From Oligoflexus tunisiensis (GTDB lineage: Bacteria; Bdellovibrionota_B; Oligoflexia; Oligoflexales; Oligoflexaceae): a DNA stretch of 64,000 nt. How positions within the stretch are numbered: position 1 is the stretch's first letter; the number at the start of each line of letters is the position of its first letter. The notes beneath the pieces were generated by a model. It was not told where the DNA came from. It saw only the letters and a list, made by a program, of their open reading frames with translations, and did not search any database. This document shows, piece by piece, positions 35,431-45,383 of this stretch. The DNA is taken from contig NZ_BDFO01000001.1 of NCBI RefSeq assembly GCF_001748245.1, positions 1,969,345-2,033,344 of the forward strand. The letters are read 5' to 3'. A program made the position numbers and the translations under genes.

Positions 35431-38400
35431 TCACTTGGCAATGAAGGACTGAGGATCTCTGCAGCGGTGCTTGCCCATGGTTTCAAAGCTAAAGACGTTG
35501 TATGTGTCTTCACCCCAGGCTTTGGCTGTAAAAATCGCAAGCTTGGACTTTGGAATAATCCAGGTTTCATCTGCAGAGACCCAGGTGCAGCCCCAGTCCC
35601 TTGGTTTTATCTTGAAAGCGCATTGTGCCATGTCATTGACAAAATTGGCAGGTTTAATGTTCCCTGTGCTGTCCCTGGTTTTGTAGCCTGCCTCGATCAA
35701 GTCACATGACTTGGCATGGGGGGCGAGGAAAACCTGAGGGGCGACACAGCCTTGATTTTCGACTGTCTCAAAGCTGAAGATATTGTACTTGGAAGGACCC
35801 CAACCGTCGGCTGTAAACACTACGGACTTCAGACTTGGAATGATCCAGGTTTTTTCTGCGGTCACCCAGGAGCATGACCAGTCCAAGGGCCGAATAGCTT
35901 TGCCGCACTGACTCATATCGGCATCAAAGCTGGCTGGCTTGTCGAGTGACAGCCTATTTTTTGTGGGATAGGCTTTCAATTTACAAGAATTTCCGGTGCC
36001 CGAGTTGGAGTTGTTGCCCGAGGACTGAAGTTTCCAGACTATCTCCGAGGTCTTGCCACAAACGGGAACATTGAGCCAAACCAGCTTCTCTGGATCACCG
36101 TTAACGAGCAAGCCATCAAATGATCCGTTGATGGTGAGCTTATTAGCATTGTTCGCCGACACCAGGGTGCCGCTCTGCTGCCCACAGTCCATACTGTTCA
36201 ACGTATAATTATAAACCCGGTTGAAATCGTTGCTGGCATTTTTGTCCAGAAACAATTTGAGTCTGGCCCCGCTACTGCTGGCGTAAGTATACTCGGCCTG
36301 ATCCAGCGCCACTTTAAGGGGCGCGGCTTCGGGTGTATAAAGGAGCGGAATATCCCTGACGATGATCGGCATGTCTGGAGCCATACATGTCATGCGAGCA
36401 AGACTGACTTCATAGGGTTCCAGGCTTTGGGCTTGAATGGTCTGCTGAACAAAGAAGTTTCGCGGATATTCATCATTGTCCTTGATCAGGGACGGCACTC
36501 CGCCTTTGCTGGTCCAGTCGACAGTACAATCAAGAGATCCGCTATAATTGTCTTCCACGCTATCGATATAAGCCTCGGCTTCAATCTGCAATTTGCCGGA
36601 CGACACGACCAGAGTTTCAGCTGGTTCCACGGCGATATCCGTCAGCATCCGAAGCTGGCCGGATTCCAGGTGCGTGATCTTGAGGATTGGGTTGATGTTC
36701 GCAGGCAAAGGCGTTTCAGGCACACGGCTCAGCGGAGGGTGGCCGGGATAGATTTCGCTGTGGTCGAAGGCAATGGTAGCACGCGAGGTGACGCGACGAC
36801 CGATGGCATCAGTGACGGCGAAAGCAAACGAACCGCCAAAGTAAGAGTTCACCGGACGGAAGATAAAGTTGCCGCTTTTCGCGTCAAAGGTGAAGTAAGT
36901 ATATTCCGCAGGCTTTGTCAGCAATTCATAGCTCAGAGGAGGAACGCCGCCCGATACTCCTCTGGCAACGGTGTCGTATACGGTGGGGTTGTCGTTCTTT
37001 TTCACTTTGACGGTGAAGCCGACGTTGGGGGAGGCAGTTAGGTATGGATATTCCTTGACGCCCAATACGTTGGCCATGAAGATACAATCCCACACGAGCG
37101 AGATTCTTTCGCTCCGATTATTGGCATCGGGGACGAACTCTTCCTGTTCGTTCGTTTTCCATCTCCAGAAACTGGGGTGTTTGAAATTTTCGCTACGCTC
37201 CGCCTTGTATTGGAGTTCATTGTTATGCAGGCTTTTGATCGAACGACACTGGTCAACCACGACACCAGCGATTGACTCTTTGGTGTATTTCTTTGCATCA
37301 TAAAGCATACCAATCGACTGGAAGAATGGGTTGTCAGGATATTTTTTCAGCAATTTGCTAGCAATCCTGGAGGTTTTCATGTCTAAATTTCTACGCAGCA
37401 GGATGTTGATCGCAACAAGATTGGCTTCGTTCGTGTTGTCAAAGTGCGAGAAATAAAGTGCCATCTCTTCGGAATCAAGTCCGAGCGCATCAAAAACAAG
37501 TGGCCAGCGGAACGGCGGCTGCAGACCGAGATCCGTCCAAATCCTATTCACATAAGCCATCTGAATAGGTGGCAGGATACAGTTGACGTCTTTACAGAAG
37601 CGAGGAATTCCGAAATAGGCTGTCAGAAAGCTAACGACACAGCGGCCAAGTTGCGCTTCTTCCAGATCTTTTTCATTAACACCCTGCTTCACTCCTTCGG
37701 CGCAGAGCGATACGGCTGCAATAATACCTTTTACGTAGTTTTCCCCGCCTTCGATATTTGTGCGAACGCAGTGTTCCACCTGTTTCCCTGAAGACAGACA
37801 GCTTTGCAGGCCTTTGGTGCCTTGCTTAATATATGTTGCAACTGAGTCCAGAACATTGCCCAGGCCTTCGACTTTGTTGCTTAGTTCGTCGATCCTTTTC
37901 TGACCGTTTGCGCTAAGATCCGAGACCGCCTTCTTCACGTCTTCCGTGCTCAATTTGGGAAGCTCAAGATTAAGGTTGAAGCCTGGGGCCGTTCCTGGAA
38001 GGTACGCTCTCAGATCATATCCGCTATTATCGATGACGCGATCGAAGGGATCCATGCCACCGACCAAACAATAGGCCACATCCTTCTCATCACATTCCAG
38101 TGCTGTTGTAAGCGGCGTGCTAAACGATCTCTGCCACTGACTGGCAAAACTTCTCTTCACATCTTTTGAAACGATGTGATCAGGCAGAGAGAGCCAGTAG
38201 AGAGTCGCCAGAGTATGGTCTTTGGAAAGTGCACCATATTTTGAGCTTTGGGCCTTTCCCAGAAGCAAGGGGTTACGCCGCAAGTGACCCGTATCTTCCA
38301 GGGACTGGGGAATGACATTGCATGCCTGCTTTTCGCCTGCGCCACACAGTAGAGCGTTATACATGATGGTGTCGCCACCTGTTCCAAAACTATCTTCCCT

Positions 38401-38595
38401 GAGCCGATCTACATCGCGCTCTGTTGGAAAGCCAGCGTTCCAACCCTTAACCCCCTCGACCTTCTTTTCGACTATGGCCCGCCAAAGGGATTTTTCGGCT
38501 TTTAATTCAGAAAGATTGTTCTGCCCGAAGACCGCCTGCGCACAAAGCAGCATAGCCAGAAGAAAGAGGATTTTTGCAAACAAGTTCAATTTCAT
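35431..38595 (-). CDS. Large secreted protein with cadherin/Ig-like module and tandem C-terminal repeats
   Basis: 1054 residues from the ATG at 38595, which begins a signal peptide (LNLFAKILFLLAMLLCAQAVFG). The N-terminal 560 residues are mainly helical with several cysteine pairs and match no family that I know. About 575-640 is a cadherin/putative Ig-like module (GVPPLSYELLTKPAEYTYF, SFAFAVTDAIGRR). The C-terminal 170 residues contain two tandem repeats of about 75 residues, each with PLDW/PRDW-C-WV, TWIIP and FSFET (for instance DWSCSWVTAEKTWIIP and DWGCTWVSADETWIIP). It is an extracellular protein, possibly a surface or matrix component; the role is unknown. Confidence 0.7.
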   Translation of the reverse strand: MKLNLFAKILFLLAMLLCAQAVFGQNNLSELKAEKSLWRAIVEKKVEGVKGWNAGFPTERDVDRLREDSFGTGGDTIMYNALLCGAGEKQACNVIPQSLEDTGHLRRNPLLLGKAQSSKYGALSKDHTLATLYWLSLPDHIVSKDVKRSFASQWQRSFSTPLTTALECDEKDVAYCLVGGMDPFDRVIDNSGYDLRAYLPGTAPGFNLNLELPKLSTEDVKKAVSDLSANGQKRIDELSNKVEGLGNVLDSVATYIKQGTKGLQSCLSSGKQVEHCVRTNIEGGENYVKGIIAAVSLCAEGVKQGVNEKDLEEAQLGRCVVSFLTAYFGIPRFCKDVNCILPPIQMAYVNRIWTDLGLQPPFRWPLVFDALGLDSEEMALYFSHFDNTNEANLVAINILLRRNLDMKTSRIASKLLKKYPDNPFFQSIGMLYDAKKYTKESIAGVVVDQCRSIKSLHNNELQYKAERSENFKHPSFWRWKTNEQEEFVPDANNRSERISLVWDCIFMANVLGVKEYPYLTASPNVGFTVKVKKNDNPTVYDTVARGVSGGVPPLSYELLTKPAEYTYFTFDAKSGNFIFRPVNSYFGGSFAFAVTDAIGRRVTSRATIAFDHSEIYPGHPPLSRVPETPLPANINPILKITHLESGQLRMLTDIAVEPAETLVVSSGKLQIEAEAYIDSVEDNYSGSLDCTVDWTSKGGVPSLIKDNDEYPRNFFVQQTIQAQSLEPYEVSLARMTCMAPDMPIIVRDIPLLYTPEAAPLKVALDQAEYTYASSSGARLKLFLDKNASNDFNRVYNYTLNSMDCGQQSGTLVSANNANKLTINGSFDGLLVNGDPEKLVWLNVPVCGKTSEIVWKLQSSGNNSNSGTGNSCKLKAYPTKNRLSLDKPASFDADMSQCGKAIRPLDWSCSWVTAEKTWIIPSLKSVVFTADGWGPSKYNIFSFETVENQGCVAPQVFLAPHAKSCDLIEAGYKTRDSTGNIKPANFVNDMAQCAFKIKPRDWGCTWVSADETWIIPKSKLAIFTAKAWGEDTYNVFSFETMGKHRCRDPQSFIAK

Positions 38596-38979
38596 ACGAC
38601 CGCCATAGAGGTTGAAGAAAATAACATTAAAAGTCATGGAGCGGCTTTTTAAGACTAGGGCGCCTTAATATGACGGAAGCCCCGGTCTTATCAAGTTGTT
38701 TTGACTTACAAATGAACCGCATTTGCCCCGGCCTAGGTAAATAAAATTTCTTGTCTTTTTCGGGAGCTATCCGGGATTTTGGAATAATTTCAAGTCCAGC
38801 ACTAGCCTTTTACGATGACCCATATAGCAGAGGGTGGCAGTGGGTGCGAGTAAAATATAATGTCATGTGTAGAAAGCGTTTTCGAATACCTTGGGGTATG
38901 AAGATCAGGCAGAGCCTATGGCAGGTGAAAGCAAGTGGTAGGGAGACGGGGACTGACCCGTGCTCCGCGGAAACCGAAA
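38596..38979. other. Intergenic region without a convincing gene
   Basis: 384 bp between two minus-strand genes. It should hold the promoter of the large secreted protein. I see no reading frame with a ribosome site; a short ATACC/GGTAT dyad around 38888-38901 is the only symmetry noted. Confidence 0.5.
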
Positions 38980-39435
38980 TCAATCGAAATGGATCTTGAG
39001 GTACTCCTGGCAGTTGTCGACATCAGATCGCTCATTCACACTTCTGCTCTCAATGCAGGTCAGCTCAACAGCGGTTTCGCCCTGAGTCATGATCGCTTTT
39101 TCACCTGTGTAGCCACTGAAAACGTGAGTCTTGCCTTCAAAGCTAACTTCACAGGTCTCGTGCACCCCGAAGGTCGATACCTCGGCAAACGGCTTGTCCT
39201 GGAAGGACACATAGCAATGTGTAAAGTCCTGGCTTAAGACAGGTCCTGTGCTCTTTGATTTGTTTTCGGTGCATTCCAGTTTGTGGACCCCAAATTTGTA
39301 ATGACCGTCCTTATCCGCACAGGATGGTCCTGATATGACCGCTCTTACCGACCACGGCGGAGGCAATTTGGATTTACATGACAACAATGCGGAAGGCAGC
39401 AGGGTGCCGACCAACAAGAAATGTACTGCTTTCAT
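38980..39435 (-). CDS. Hypothetical lipoprotein
   Basis: 151 residues. Lipoprotein signal (FLLVGTLLPSALLSC). The mature part has six further cysteines at spacings suggesting disulfides (GPSCADKD, KLECTENK, THCYVSF, ETCEVSFEG, LTCIES, DNCQEY) and is beta-rich. No family recognised. Composition matches the other secreted proteins in this stretch. Confidence 0.65.
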   Translation of the reverse strand: MKAVHFLLVGTLLPSALLSCKSKLPPPWSVRAVISGPSCADKDGHYKFGVHKLECTENKSKSTGPVLSQDFTHCYVSFQDKPFAEVSTFGVHETCEVSFEGKTHVFSGYTGEKAIMTQGETAVELTCIESRSVNERSDVDNCQEYLKIHFD

Positions 39436-39695
39436 GGTTTTTACCTTTAGTTCGGCGATAACGGCTTGTGGCTCAAATCACCGCCTTCATCAGACAATGG
39501 CTAGTTTTTACCATAATATCATTGTCATGAATAGTTGCCAACGGGTGTGTGTCAACGATTAGACCCAAAAATTCTTTCTGACCCTGGACGAGCAGGATAG
39601 TCCGGCATGATAGGTTTGATAAGCTCTTAATACGAAGAGACCACGAACGAGCGATTACTCCTCACTCCTTCGTGATCCTGACAAAGTAAGTATAC

Positions 39696-40943
39696 TCAGT
39701 TACGCAACCAATCGTGCTTGCAACCAAGAGGTTTCACGATCTTGAACGTCCGACCTGATGCCGAGGTCAGGCTAATAACTTGGCTTTTCTCAAGTTGTGC
39801 AAGATCAGGTCCGCCAGTGAGTGAAAGTCCTTTTTGGCTAGCAAACTCTGTTTTCCATTCATTGGCAAACGTCTGATTCGATCTGTACCTCTTCTGGATG
39901 GCAGGCATCACTCGTTCAATCTGTTTTTCCCGCTCCGCATTGGTTGGGTGAGATACAACCGGGAATAAGAAAAACTGAGCAAATTCTTGCGCTTCTTCCA
40001 TCGTCATAGGAATCCGCTCTTGATCGGGAATCTTCGTTGGATCCTGCTGCGGTTGCCCAGCAACGAGGGTTTCTTGAACTTTATTATTGTCTTTCATCCC
40101 GCTCAATAAATCGTTCGGCGTTAATCCCAATTCAGCGCATATCATGGCGCCAACAACGTCAGCTTCCGATTCGTGTCGTTTCAAGGATTTGCCAATTGCA
40201 GGTCCGATCTGGTCCCACTTTTGCCTCAGTTGGAGATATTGATTCCTATTGTGCGTATAAACGCCACCATTAGGATTGAAAGCCTGATTCATGTATGTAT
40301 TGAGCTCATTATAGAACTGATTCATAGCAGTTTTTTGAGCCGCGGAAAGGCTATCCTCAGGATTTTTGGAAGCGTGGTTCTTGGAAGAATGTGCCGTTTC
40401 ATGACAAAGAATTTCGAGGCTGCCGAGAACTCCTGAATTTTTAACGAAACCCGTATTGATGATTATGTTTTGATAACCATCAGCAAAAGCATTAAAAACA
40501 TCGTCCTCCATAATCGTGACCTTAAACGTCCGCCCAGGCGTCAAGTTCGGCAGGGCAAAGACTCGATTGCTAAACCCTTCAATAAAAGTTCGTAGCTGAG
40601 CATAGTTCGTCGAAACTTGTCCTGGCGGTGCCATTTCTGGAAATGGCGGCTGCAGATACGGATCCACCAAGGCCTCAATAGCCTGTGCTTGCTGCAAAGA
40701 AAAGAGATAGTCAGGAACCGGTCCTTCGTCACCAGGTTTGACCTGGCTATCAGGATTCGAGCTGGTCTGATCTCCATTGCCATCAGCATCAGGGGTTGAA
40801 GAAGATGGTTCTCCGGTTGTTTGAGGATTCGCGGCGTTTGGTGTTTGCCCGCGCGGTATTCTCTGGTTTGTTTGTGATTGTTGGCAGCTCATGAGAGCTA
40901 AAAAGACGGTTAAAAAAACCATTCGGTTCTGCGTGCCTTGCAT
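39696..40943 (-). CDS. M48-like zinc metallopeptidase lipoprotein
   Basis: 415 residues, ATG at 40943 supported by TAGGAG 6 bases upstream. Lipoprotein signal (MVFLTVFLALMSC), then a Ser/Thr/Asp-rich linker to about residue 75. The catalytic domain has the zinc motif HETAH in EILCHETAHSSKNHASKNP, and a second metal ligand in RHESEADVVGAMICAE, the ExxxD pattern of M48 (BepA/Oma1-like) peptidases. It probably degrades misfolded envelope proteins. A VVSHPTNAERE segment near the C-terminus (HPTxxxR) is also typical of M48. Confidence 0.87.
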   Translation of the reverse strand: MQGTQNRMVFLTVFLALMSCQQSQTNQRIPRGQTPNAANPQTTGEPSSSTPDADGNGDQTSSNPDSQVKPGDEGPVPDYLFSLQQAQAIEALVDPYLQPPFPEMAPPGQVSTNYAQLRTFIEGFSNRVFALPNLTPGRTFKVTIMEDDVFNAFADGYQNIIINTGFVKNSGVLGSLEILCHETAHSSKNHASKNPEDSLSAAQKTAMNQFYNELNTYMNQAFNPNGGVYTHNRNQYLQLRQKWDQIGPAIGKSLKRHESEADVVGAMICAELGLTPNDLLSGMKDNNKVQETLVAGQPQQDPTKIPDQERIPMTMEEAQEFAQFFLFPVVSHPTNAEREKQIERVMPAIQKRYRSNQTFANEWKTEFASQKGLSLTGGPDLAQLEKSQVISLTSASGRTFKIVKPLGCKHDWLRN

Positions 40944-41227
40944 AGCTATTCTCCTAGCATATAGATAAAACTGGGGGCCTTTTCGGATGAAGTTGGTATA
41001 AACTTTAATATTTATTTGTTTTGCAGCAATATTCGGTTGTTATCGCGTCGTTTAGTGACCGGTTAGGCGGCTGAAACCCCAAAAAATAGGATTTGGAAGG
41101 CGGAATTGATACCAGCTGTGGGTGATGGGGCAGGATATGAGAAGTGGCCAGGCGGCAACGACCAGGAATCTTAAGGGCTCCAACTGCCGCCTCGTCAGTG
41201 CATCGAACTTCATCTATTGACGAAGTC

Positions 41228-41608
41228 TCAGTGAAGTCTTTGCGGCAAGCCATCGTCGATGTCGTAGTAATCGCCCTTGTTGGCAACGTGGACATGAATG
41301 TGAATTTTCGTGTTGGTAGGGCCATCAAATGCGCCCATGGCGATGCCGATCCAGTCCTTTTCAGGCTTATCCCAGAGTAGGGAAGAACCACACTTATTGC
41401 AGAAACCTCGCCGCACCTTTTCAGAGGAGTGAAACCAGGTGATATGGTCGGCCCCGTGGATCGTCACAGCGGAGCGCGGAACGTCAGTGGATACGAAGAA
41501 ATGACCCGACTGCTTCCGGCATTGCGAACAGTGACACGCGTCGGGGGCGGGAAGCGTACCGTTAACTTCGAACCTTACTGCCCCGCAGAGACATGAACCT
41601 CTGTGCAT
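41228..41608 (-). CDS. GFA/CENP-V domain protein
   Basis: 126 residues. Glutathione-dependent formaldehyde-activating (GFA) fold with its zinc cysteines: GSCLCGAVRFEV, CHCSQCRKQSG and GFCNKCGSSLLW. Members bind zinc; most have uncharacterised function, some detoxify electrophiles. Stand-alone gene, start set by the conserved opening MHRGSCLCG and by AAAGGAG upstream (complement of 41611-41617). Confidence 0.9.
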   Translation of the reverse strand: MHRGSCLCGAVRFEVNGTLPAPDACHCSQCRKQSGHFFVSTDVPRSAVTIHGADHITWFHSSEKVRRGFCNKCGSSLLWDKPEKDWIGIAMGAFDGPTNTKIHIHVHVANKGDYYDIDDGLPQRLH

Positions 41609-41790
41609 AACGTGCTCCTTTCGTTATGGTTGCTACATCGGGTGGTTATAACAAAGGTCAAGCAACAGTCAAAGGTGCTTCTCGTGTTTGAGGACGTAAT
41701 TGGGGGTGCCGGGGTGGAAAACCAGGTCATGGGACCGAGCGACCGGGGCTGAACGCAGCATGACTCCGGCCGACGAGATGAAAGCGGATA

Positions 41791-41824
41791 AAGCGGTCTA
41801 TCCGTTCATCCCGATAGACCGCTT
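41791..41824 (-). terminator. Terminator of the ArsR-SRPBCC operon
   Basis: Perfect 11-bp stem AAGCGGTCTAT / ATAGACCGCTT with a 12-base loop, 24 bp beyond the SRPBCC stop at 41848; a short TTTAT follows on the minus strand. Confidence 0.75.
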
Positions 41825-41847
41825 CTGTTCCAATGAAGGCGACGGGA

Positions 41848-42309
41848 TTAACCCTGAAGAAGTTTTTCAAGGTTATCGAGGTGCCAGCTCACGCCGCGGA
41901 TCCGGGATGCATTTGCATCGGCCGGAGCGTTGATGTAGGTGTTTTGCTCGGTAAAGAGAAGTTTCGTCGTACCTCCCTCCTCTTTCATTTCGATCGTCGC
42001 GAGCGTCACCGAGAAGCGTGTTCCGTTGATAAGAAGATCATAGACGTAGACGATGCGCTCGTTCTCGACGATGTCGTAGTATGTCGCGTCATACGAAGTG
42101 GTCGTGCCATTCGGAAAGCTTCCCCGCAGAACTTCGCGGCCCCCGGCGCGGAAGTCCAGGGATCTTTCGCTGACGTTATAGTCCGCCGGAGCGATGAACC
42201 ACTGGCCTTTTAACTCGATTTTCCGAAAGGCGTCGAAAACCTTGGAGACTCGGGCTTTGAACGTGCGTTCCAACGTGAAGGTGTCGTGAAAAGGCATCTT
42301 CGTTTCCAT
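41848..42309 (-). CDS. SRPBCC (AHSA1-like) domain protein
   Basis: 153 residues. START/SRPBCC fold, AHSA1 branch: FKARVSKVFDAFRKIELKGQW, LDFRAGGREVLRG, and the C-terminal helix RGVSWHLDNLEKLL. Such proteins bind hydrophobic ligands in a helix-grip pocket. An alternative TTG start at 42315 has better spacing (5 bases) to GAGGAG than this ATG (11 bases). It follows an ArsR gene with which it overlaps or nearly abuts, a pairing common for this family. Confidence 0.85.
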   Translation of the reverse strand: METKMPFHDTFTLERTFKARVSKVFDAFRKIELKGQWFIAPADYNVSERSLDFRAGGREVLRGSFPNGTTTSYDATYYDIVENERIVYVYDLLINGTRFSVTLATIEMKEEGGTTKLLFTEQNTYINAPADANASRIRGVSWHLDNLEKLLQG

Positions 42310-42311
42310 TC

Positions 42312-42626
42312 TCAATCATTCTCCTCAACAAGTTTTTGCAATAGATCGAAACGGTGCTCCCAAAGAGCCCGTCTTTCTGAAATCCACTTTTCAGCTGTGC
42401 TGAGCCGCTCCGTTACGAGGCGGCAGGTTCGAACGCGACCTTGCTTTTCCGTTTTCACCAGTCCCGAATCCTCAAGGATCTGAACGTGCTGCACCACGGC
42501 GGCCAAAGAGATCGAAAACGGCTTTGCCAGTTCACTAACGGACATAGGCGCCGAGCTGAGGCGCTCAATCATGGCCAGACGGTTGGGGTCTCCCAGCGCG
42601 TGAAAGATACGATCGACACTTGTCAT
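42312..42626 (-). CDS. ArsR-family transcriptional repressor
   Basis: 104 residues from the ATG at 42626 (GAGGAGG 7 bases upstream; the upstream in-frame start lacks one). Winged HTH: IFHALGDPNRLAMIERLSS, SVSELAKPFSISLAAVVQHV, VKTEKQGRVRTCRL. No metal-binding CxC/DxxH pattern is visible, so the signal is probably not a metal. Likely controls itself and the SRPBCC gene through the palindrome at 42646-42669. Confidence 0.9.
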   Translation of the reverse strand: MTSVDRIFHALGDPNRLAMIERLSSAPMSVSELAKPFSISLAAVVQHVQILEDSGLVKTEKQGRVRTCRLVTERLSTAEKWISERRALWEHRFDLLQKLVEEND

Positions 42627-42645
42627 TCCTGGCCTCCTCTGGTCA

Positions 42646-42669
42646 ATACTCAAGCAACTGCTTAAGTAT
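42646..42669. promoter_or_regulatory. Candidate ArsR operator
   Basis: ATACTCAAG / CTTAAGTAT (8 of 9 pairs match) around a 6-base spacer, 20 bp upstream of the ArsR start. A second dyad, TAAAGT / ACTTTA at 42690-42705, follows. Confidence 0.6.
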
Positions 42670-42705
42670 CGGCAGCTTTCCGGGAATAGTAAAGTAAAAA
42701 CTTTA

Positions 42706-43268
42706 GTATGTTGAAATCATTTAAAATATAAGCTGTTCAGAAGCTCGTGGAAGCATGAATCCTGGTCCGGACGAGGGTGCTGCGAGGGTGACATGGGCAT
42801 AGCGGGGCTTGGCGGCCGTTCGGAAATGCAAAGGCTCAGGGCCCCTGGTAGAGTTGGCTTTCTGGCCCATGGCCTTGCGACGAGCGCCGAAGCCGGGAGC
42901 CTTCAAACATACTGGAACGTAATACATGGGCCTTCGCACTTTCACATAGGGAAGCAACAGATGCGAGGGCAATCAGCTCGAATGGTGGAACGAATTGAAG
43001 AATTCTGTCTAGTTCGGCAATATTAGAAGGGTGTTTTCTATTCCGGCCCCCTACCCTTCACGTATCACCAAGCGTTCCGGATTTAAATAAATTTTATCGC
43101 CTCAACTAAGTCGAAGAAATGCCAGGCAACATTCAACCCGGGGTCTTTTTTTTTAGCAGGCCTCAACTTCTGAAACCCGCCACCGAAGGTTGTTATAGTT
43201 AATTTGAATGGTCGGCATGGAGCACTGCTCATTGCCTATCATATTATGCGCAAGAGTAGGAGTTTTGT
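42706..43268. other. Intergenic region without a convincing gene
   Basis: About 560 bp between the ArsR promoter and the next lipoprotein gene. Short frames on both strands have no ribosome site, odd composition and no recognisable sequence. The last 60 bp should carry the promoter of the 630-residue lipoprotein. Confidence 0.5.
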
Positions 43269-45161
43269 ATGAGGTTCCATCGCCTTGGTTGGAGTTTGAG
43301 TCTGGGAGTATGGTTAGTTTTAACCAGTGCTTGCGGTAAGAAGAGTTCATCGGAATCCACCTCGGAAACCGACACTTCGATTACCTTGACAGGTCAGTTG
43401 TCGTTAACAGGAGGGGAAAGCGCGCTGAGATTGGCAGCTCCTGCCATTACAGATCTTTCCGTGTATTGTGTTACGTTTTCGGTTCCGCCCATTGCTGGTA
43501 CCGGCGATTTTGATTCTGAAGGTAAGTTTTCTGTAACTCTGGATACCACTGGGGTTTCTGTCGGCTGCTTTATTTTGGATAGCTCTGAAGAGATACTTGG
43601 TACTCTGGTGTTTAAAGATCCCACCAAAACAGACCTCAAAGGTGGCGAAAAGTCCAGCGATCGCTTGGCCTTCGAAGGTGGCGAGTCTGATCTCGGCGCT
43701 ATCGTCCTTAACCTGGACACGGGTAAGGCTGAAGTCGATATCTCTAAAATTGTTTTGAAGACCAAAAGCGCAGCTACCGTTGCGGCAGAGGGAGAAGCCT
43801 TTGACTTCACCGGAAGCTATAAATTCGCTGCATCTGGTCTGGATGCACCTGTTGGTTACGAAAACCTTTGTACCCAGGCAGAAGCCGAAGCTGCCGAAGC
43901 CGCTCAGGATTGGGACGCATGTTCCGGTCCAGTGATCGATATGCCTATTTACTTAAAGCGCCTCGCGGGTAAATCGACTGCAGATGGCAGCGATATGTTT
44001 GCCTTGTCTATCTGGGCAAGCAAAGCAACTGATGACCTCTGCGGAAATAAACTGGGCTTTACCTATGCAGAGGGTAAGGAACATGGCATCGATTTTAGCG
44101 CCTCAGGCATCGCAGAAGGCGATTTTACTTGGAAAACTGGTTTGGTCGATGGTTGGAAAGATCCCGCCGCTCGCGCTCGGAACGGCATGATGAAGATGGA
44201 AAATGTAGACGATTTCAATGGCTATGCGGGCATGAAGCAATATTTTAAACAATATCGGACTTGGACTTGCAACCCCGGGGAACCTTGCGTGGAATCTGCG
44301 CCTACTGTAGCTGAAGGTTTTACATTTAACGCAAATACCAAGGAATCCGGCTGTAGGGATGGCGCTGGCAAACCAGTCCAGCTTTCTGACTGGAGCAACA
44401 TGGAATGCACGAACACCGAACTGACGGGTGGCCTGCACAAAAATGTTTGCAAGAAAACAGTGGACTCAGTGGTCTATACCTGTACCAATATCATGGGAAC
44501 CTTTCTAGCAGACGGCACCAGCCTCTCCAATGCCATGACTCGCTATCCCGATGACTATGAAGTCTACGCCAAAGGCGCCTACTGTGACTACAATGGTAAC
44601 TCAGTATTTGATGGCGATGAATGGCCACAGTGGAACGGCAACTCTCAGTCTTGCAACAGTGGTACAACTATAACCCAAGGCGAACTGTGCTCCAGCATCG
44701 CTACGACAACAGAAGGTGGCAAACTCGCTCAATTGCGTTGCTACGCTGATGCTCTCCATGGCGATGGCGGCGGCAAGGATGAAGAACCCACGGCTTGTAT
44801 CCGGGAAATCAATACCAACTGGTCCGCAAGCACGGCAGCAGAATTTCTCCTCGACTCTGACGGTCCAAGCAAGGCACGCGGTCAGTTCATAATGGACCTC
44901 TTTGAGTACGATTCTGCCACCTCGGGTTCACTCCGCGGTGAAGATCGTCGCTTTGAAGGCATCCAGGTTGGTAACAACTGGACCGACTGCGAAATCCAAG
45001 AAGTTTTCTCATTTAGTCTGAAAAAGATCGATGACTCTGGCGTTCTATACGGAGAGATGATCGAGAACTCAACGAACGTTTCACCTAAACCAGCTTGCGT
45101 AGCTGAGTATGGTGCAGGTAAAACTCGTAAATTCATGTTTACTCTCGTTAAGCAACCCTGA
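43269..45161 (+). CDS. Cysteine-rich hypothetical lipoprotein
   Basis: 630 residues. Lipoprotein signal (GVWLVLTSACGKK) and a Ser/Thr-rich linker. Residues 35-170 are a beta-rich module with low-complexity Gly/Ser/Asp. The rest carries about 16 cysteines in pairs, acidic DxDxN loops (DYNGNSVFDGDEWP) that could bind calcium, and repeated aromatic WTC/WSNMEC segments. No family recognised. It lies alone between long non-coding gaps and is followed by two strong hairpins. Confidence 0.75.
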   Translation: MRFHRLGWSLSLGVWLVLTSACGKKSSSESTSETDTSITLTGQLSLTGGESALRLAAPAITDLSVYCVTFSVPPIAGTGDFDSEGKFSVTLDTTGVSVGCFILDSSEEILGTLVFKDPTKTDLKGGEKSSDRLAFEGGESDLGAIVLNLDTGKAEVDISKIVLKTKSAATVAAEGEAFDFTGSYKFAASGLDAPVGYENLCTQAEAEAAEAAQDWDACSGPVIDMPIYLKRLAGKSTADGSDMFALSIWASKATDDLCGNKLGFTYAEGKEHGIDFSASGIAEGDFTWKTGLVDGWKDPAARARNGMMKMENVDDFNGYAGMKQYFKQYRTWTCNPGEPCVESAPTVAEGFTFNANTKESGCRDGAGKPVQLSDWSNMECTNTELTGGLHKNVCKKTVDSVVYTCTNIMGTFLADGTSLSNAMTRYPDDYEVYAKGAYCDYNGNSVFDGDEWPQWNGNSQSCNSGTTITQGELCSSIATTTEGGKLAQLRCYADALHGDGGGKDEEPTACIREINTNWSASTAAEFLLDSDGPSKARGQFIMDLFEYDSATSGSLRGEDRRFEGIQVGNNWTDCEIQEVFSFSLKKIDDSGVLYGEMIENSTNVSPKPACVAEYGAGKTRKFMFTLVKQP

Positions 45162-45198
45162 TTTTGGGTTTGCGGCCCCCCGATGAGCTCAAGAATGA

Positions 45199-45237
45199 GC
45201 TCTATCGGATACTCCAGCGATGAGTAGCCGATAGAGC
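45199..45237. repeat. Inverted repeat after lipoprotein gene
   Basis: Perfect 10-bp arms GCTCTATCGG / CCGATAGAGC with a 19-base loop, 38 bp after the stop. Confidence 0.5.
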
Positions 45238-45272
45238 CTTGGTTCATCAACGGTGCCGCACCCTTCAATGAC

Positions 45273-45312
45273 AGAAGGCCTTGGGAGCGAATCCCAAGGC
45301 CTTCTTTCTTGT
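45273..45312 (+). terminator. Strong intrinsic terminator
   Basis: Perfect 14-bp stem AGAAGGCCTTGGGA / TCCCAAGGCCTTCT with a 5-base loop, followed by TTCTT. It can serve the lipoprotein gene; on the other strand it lies about 80 bp beyond the groEL-like tail. Confidence 0.85.
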
Positions 45313-45383
45313 CTGAGTCTTGTCCGGAACTTTGTCCGGCCAGCGTTGCAGGTGCTGTAACTATCCGCTATCTCTAGCGAATA

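Noticed and set aside
42706..43026. Short frames on both strands in the gap before the 630-residue lipoprotein
   Set aside because: No ribosome site, atypical composition and no recognisable sequence; more likely chance frames.
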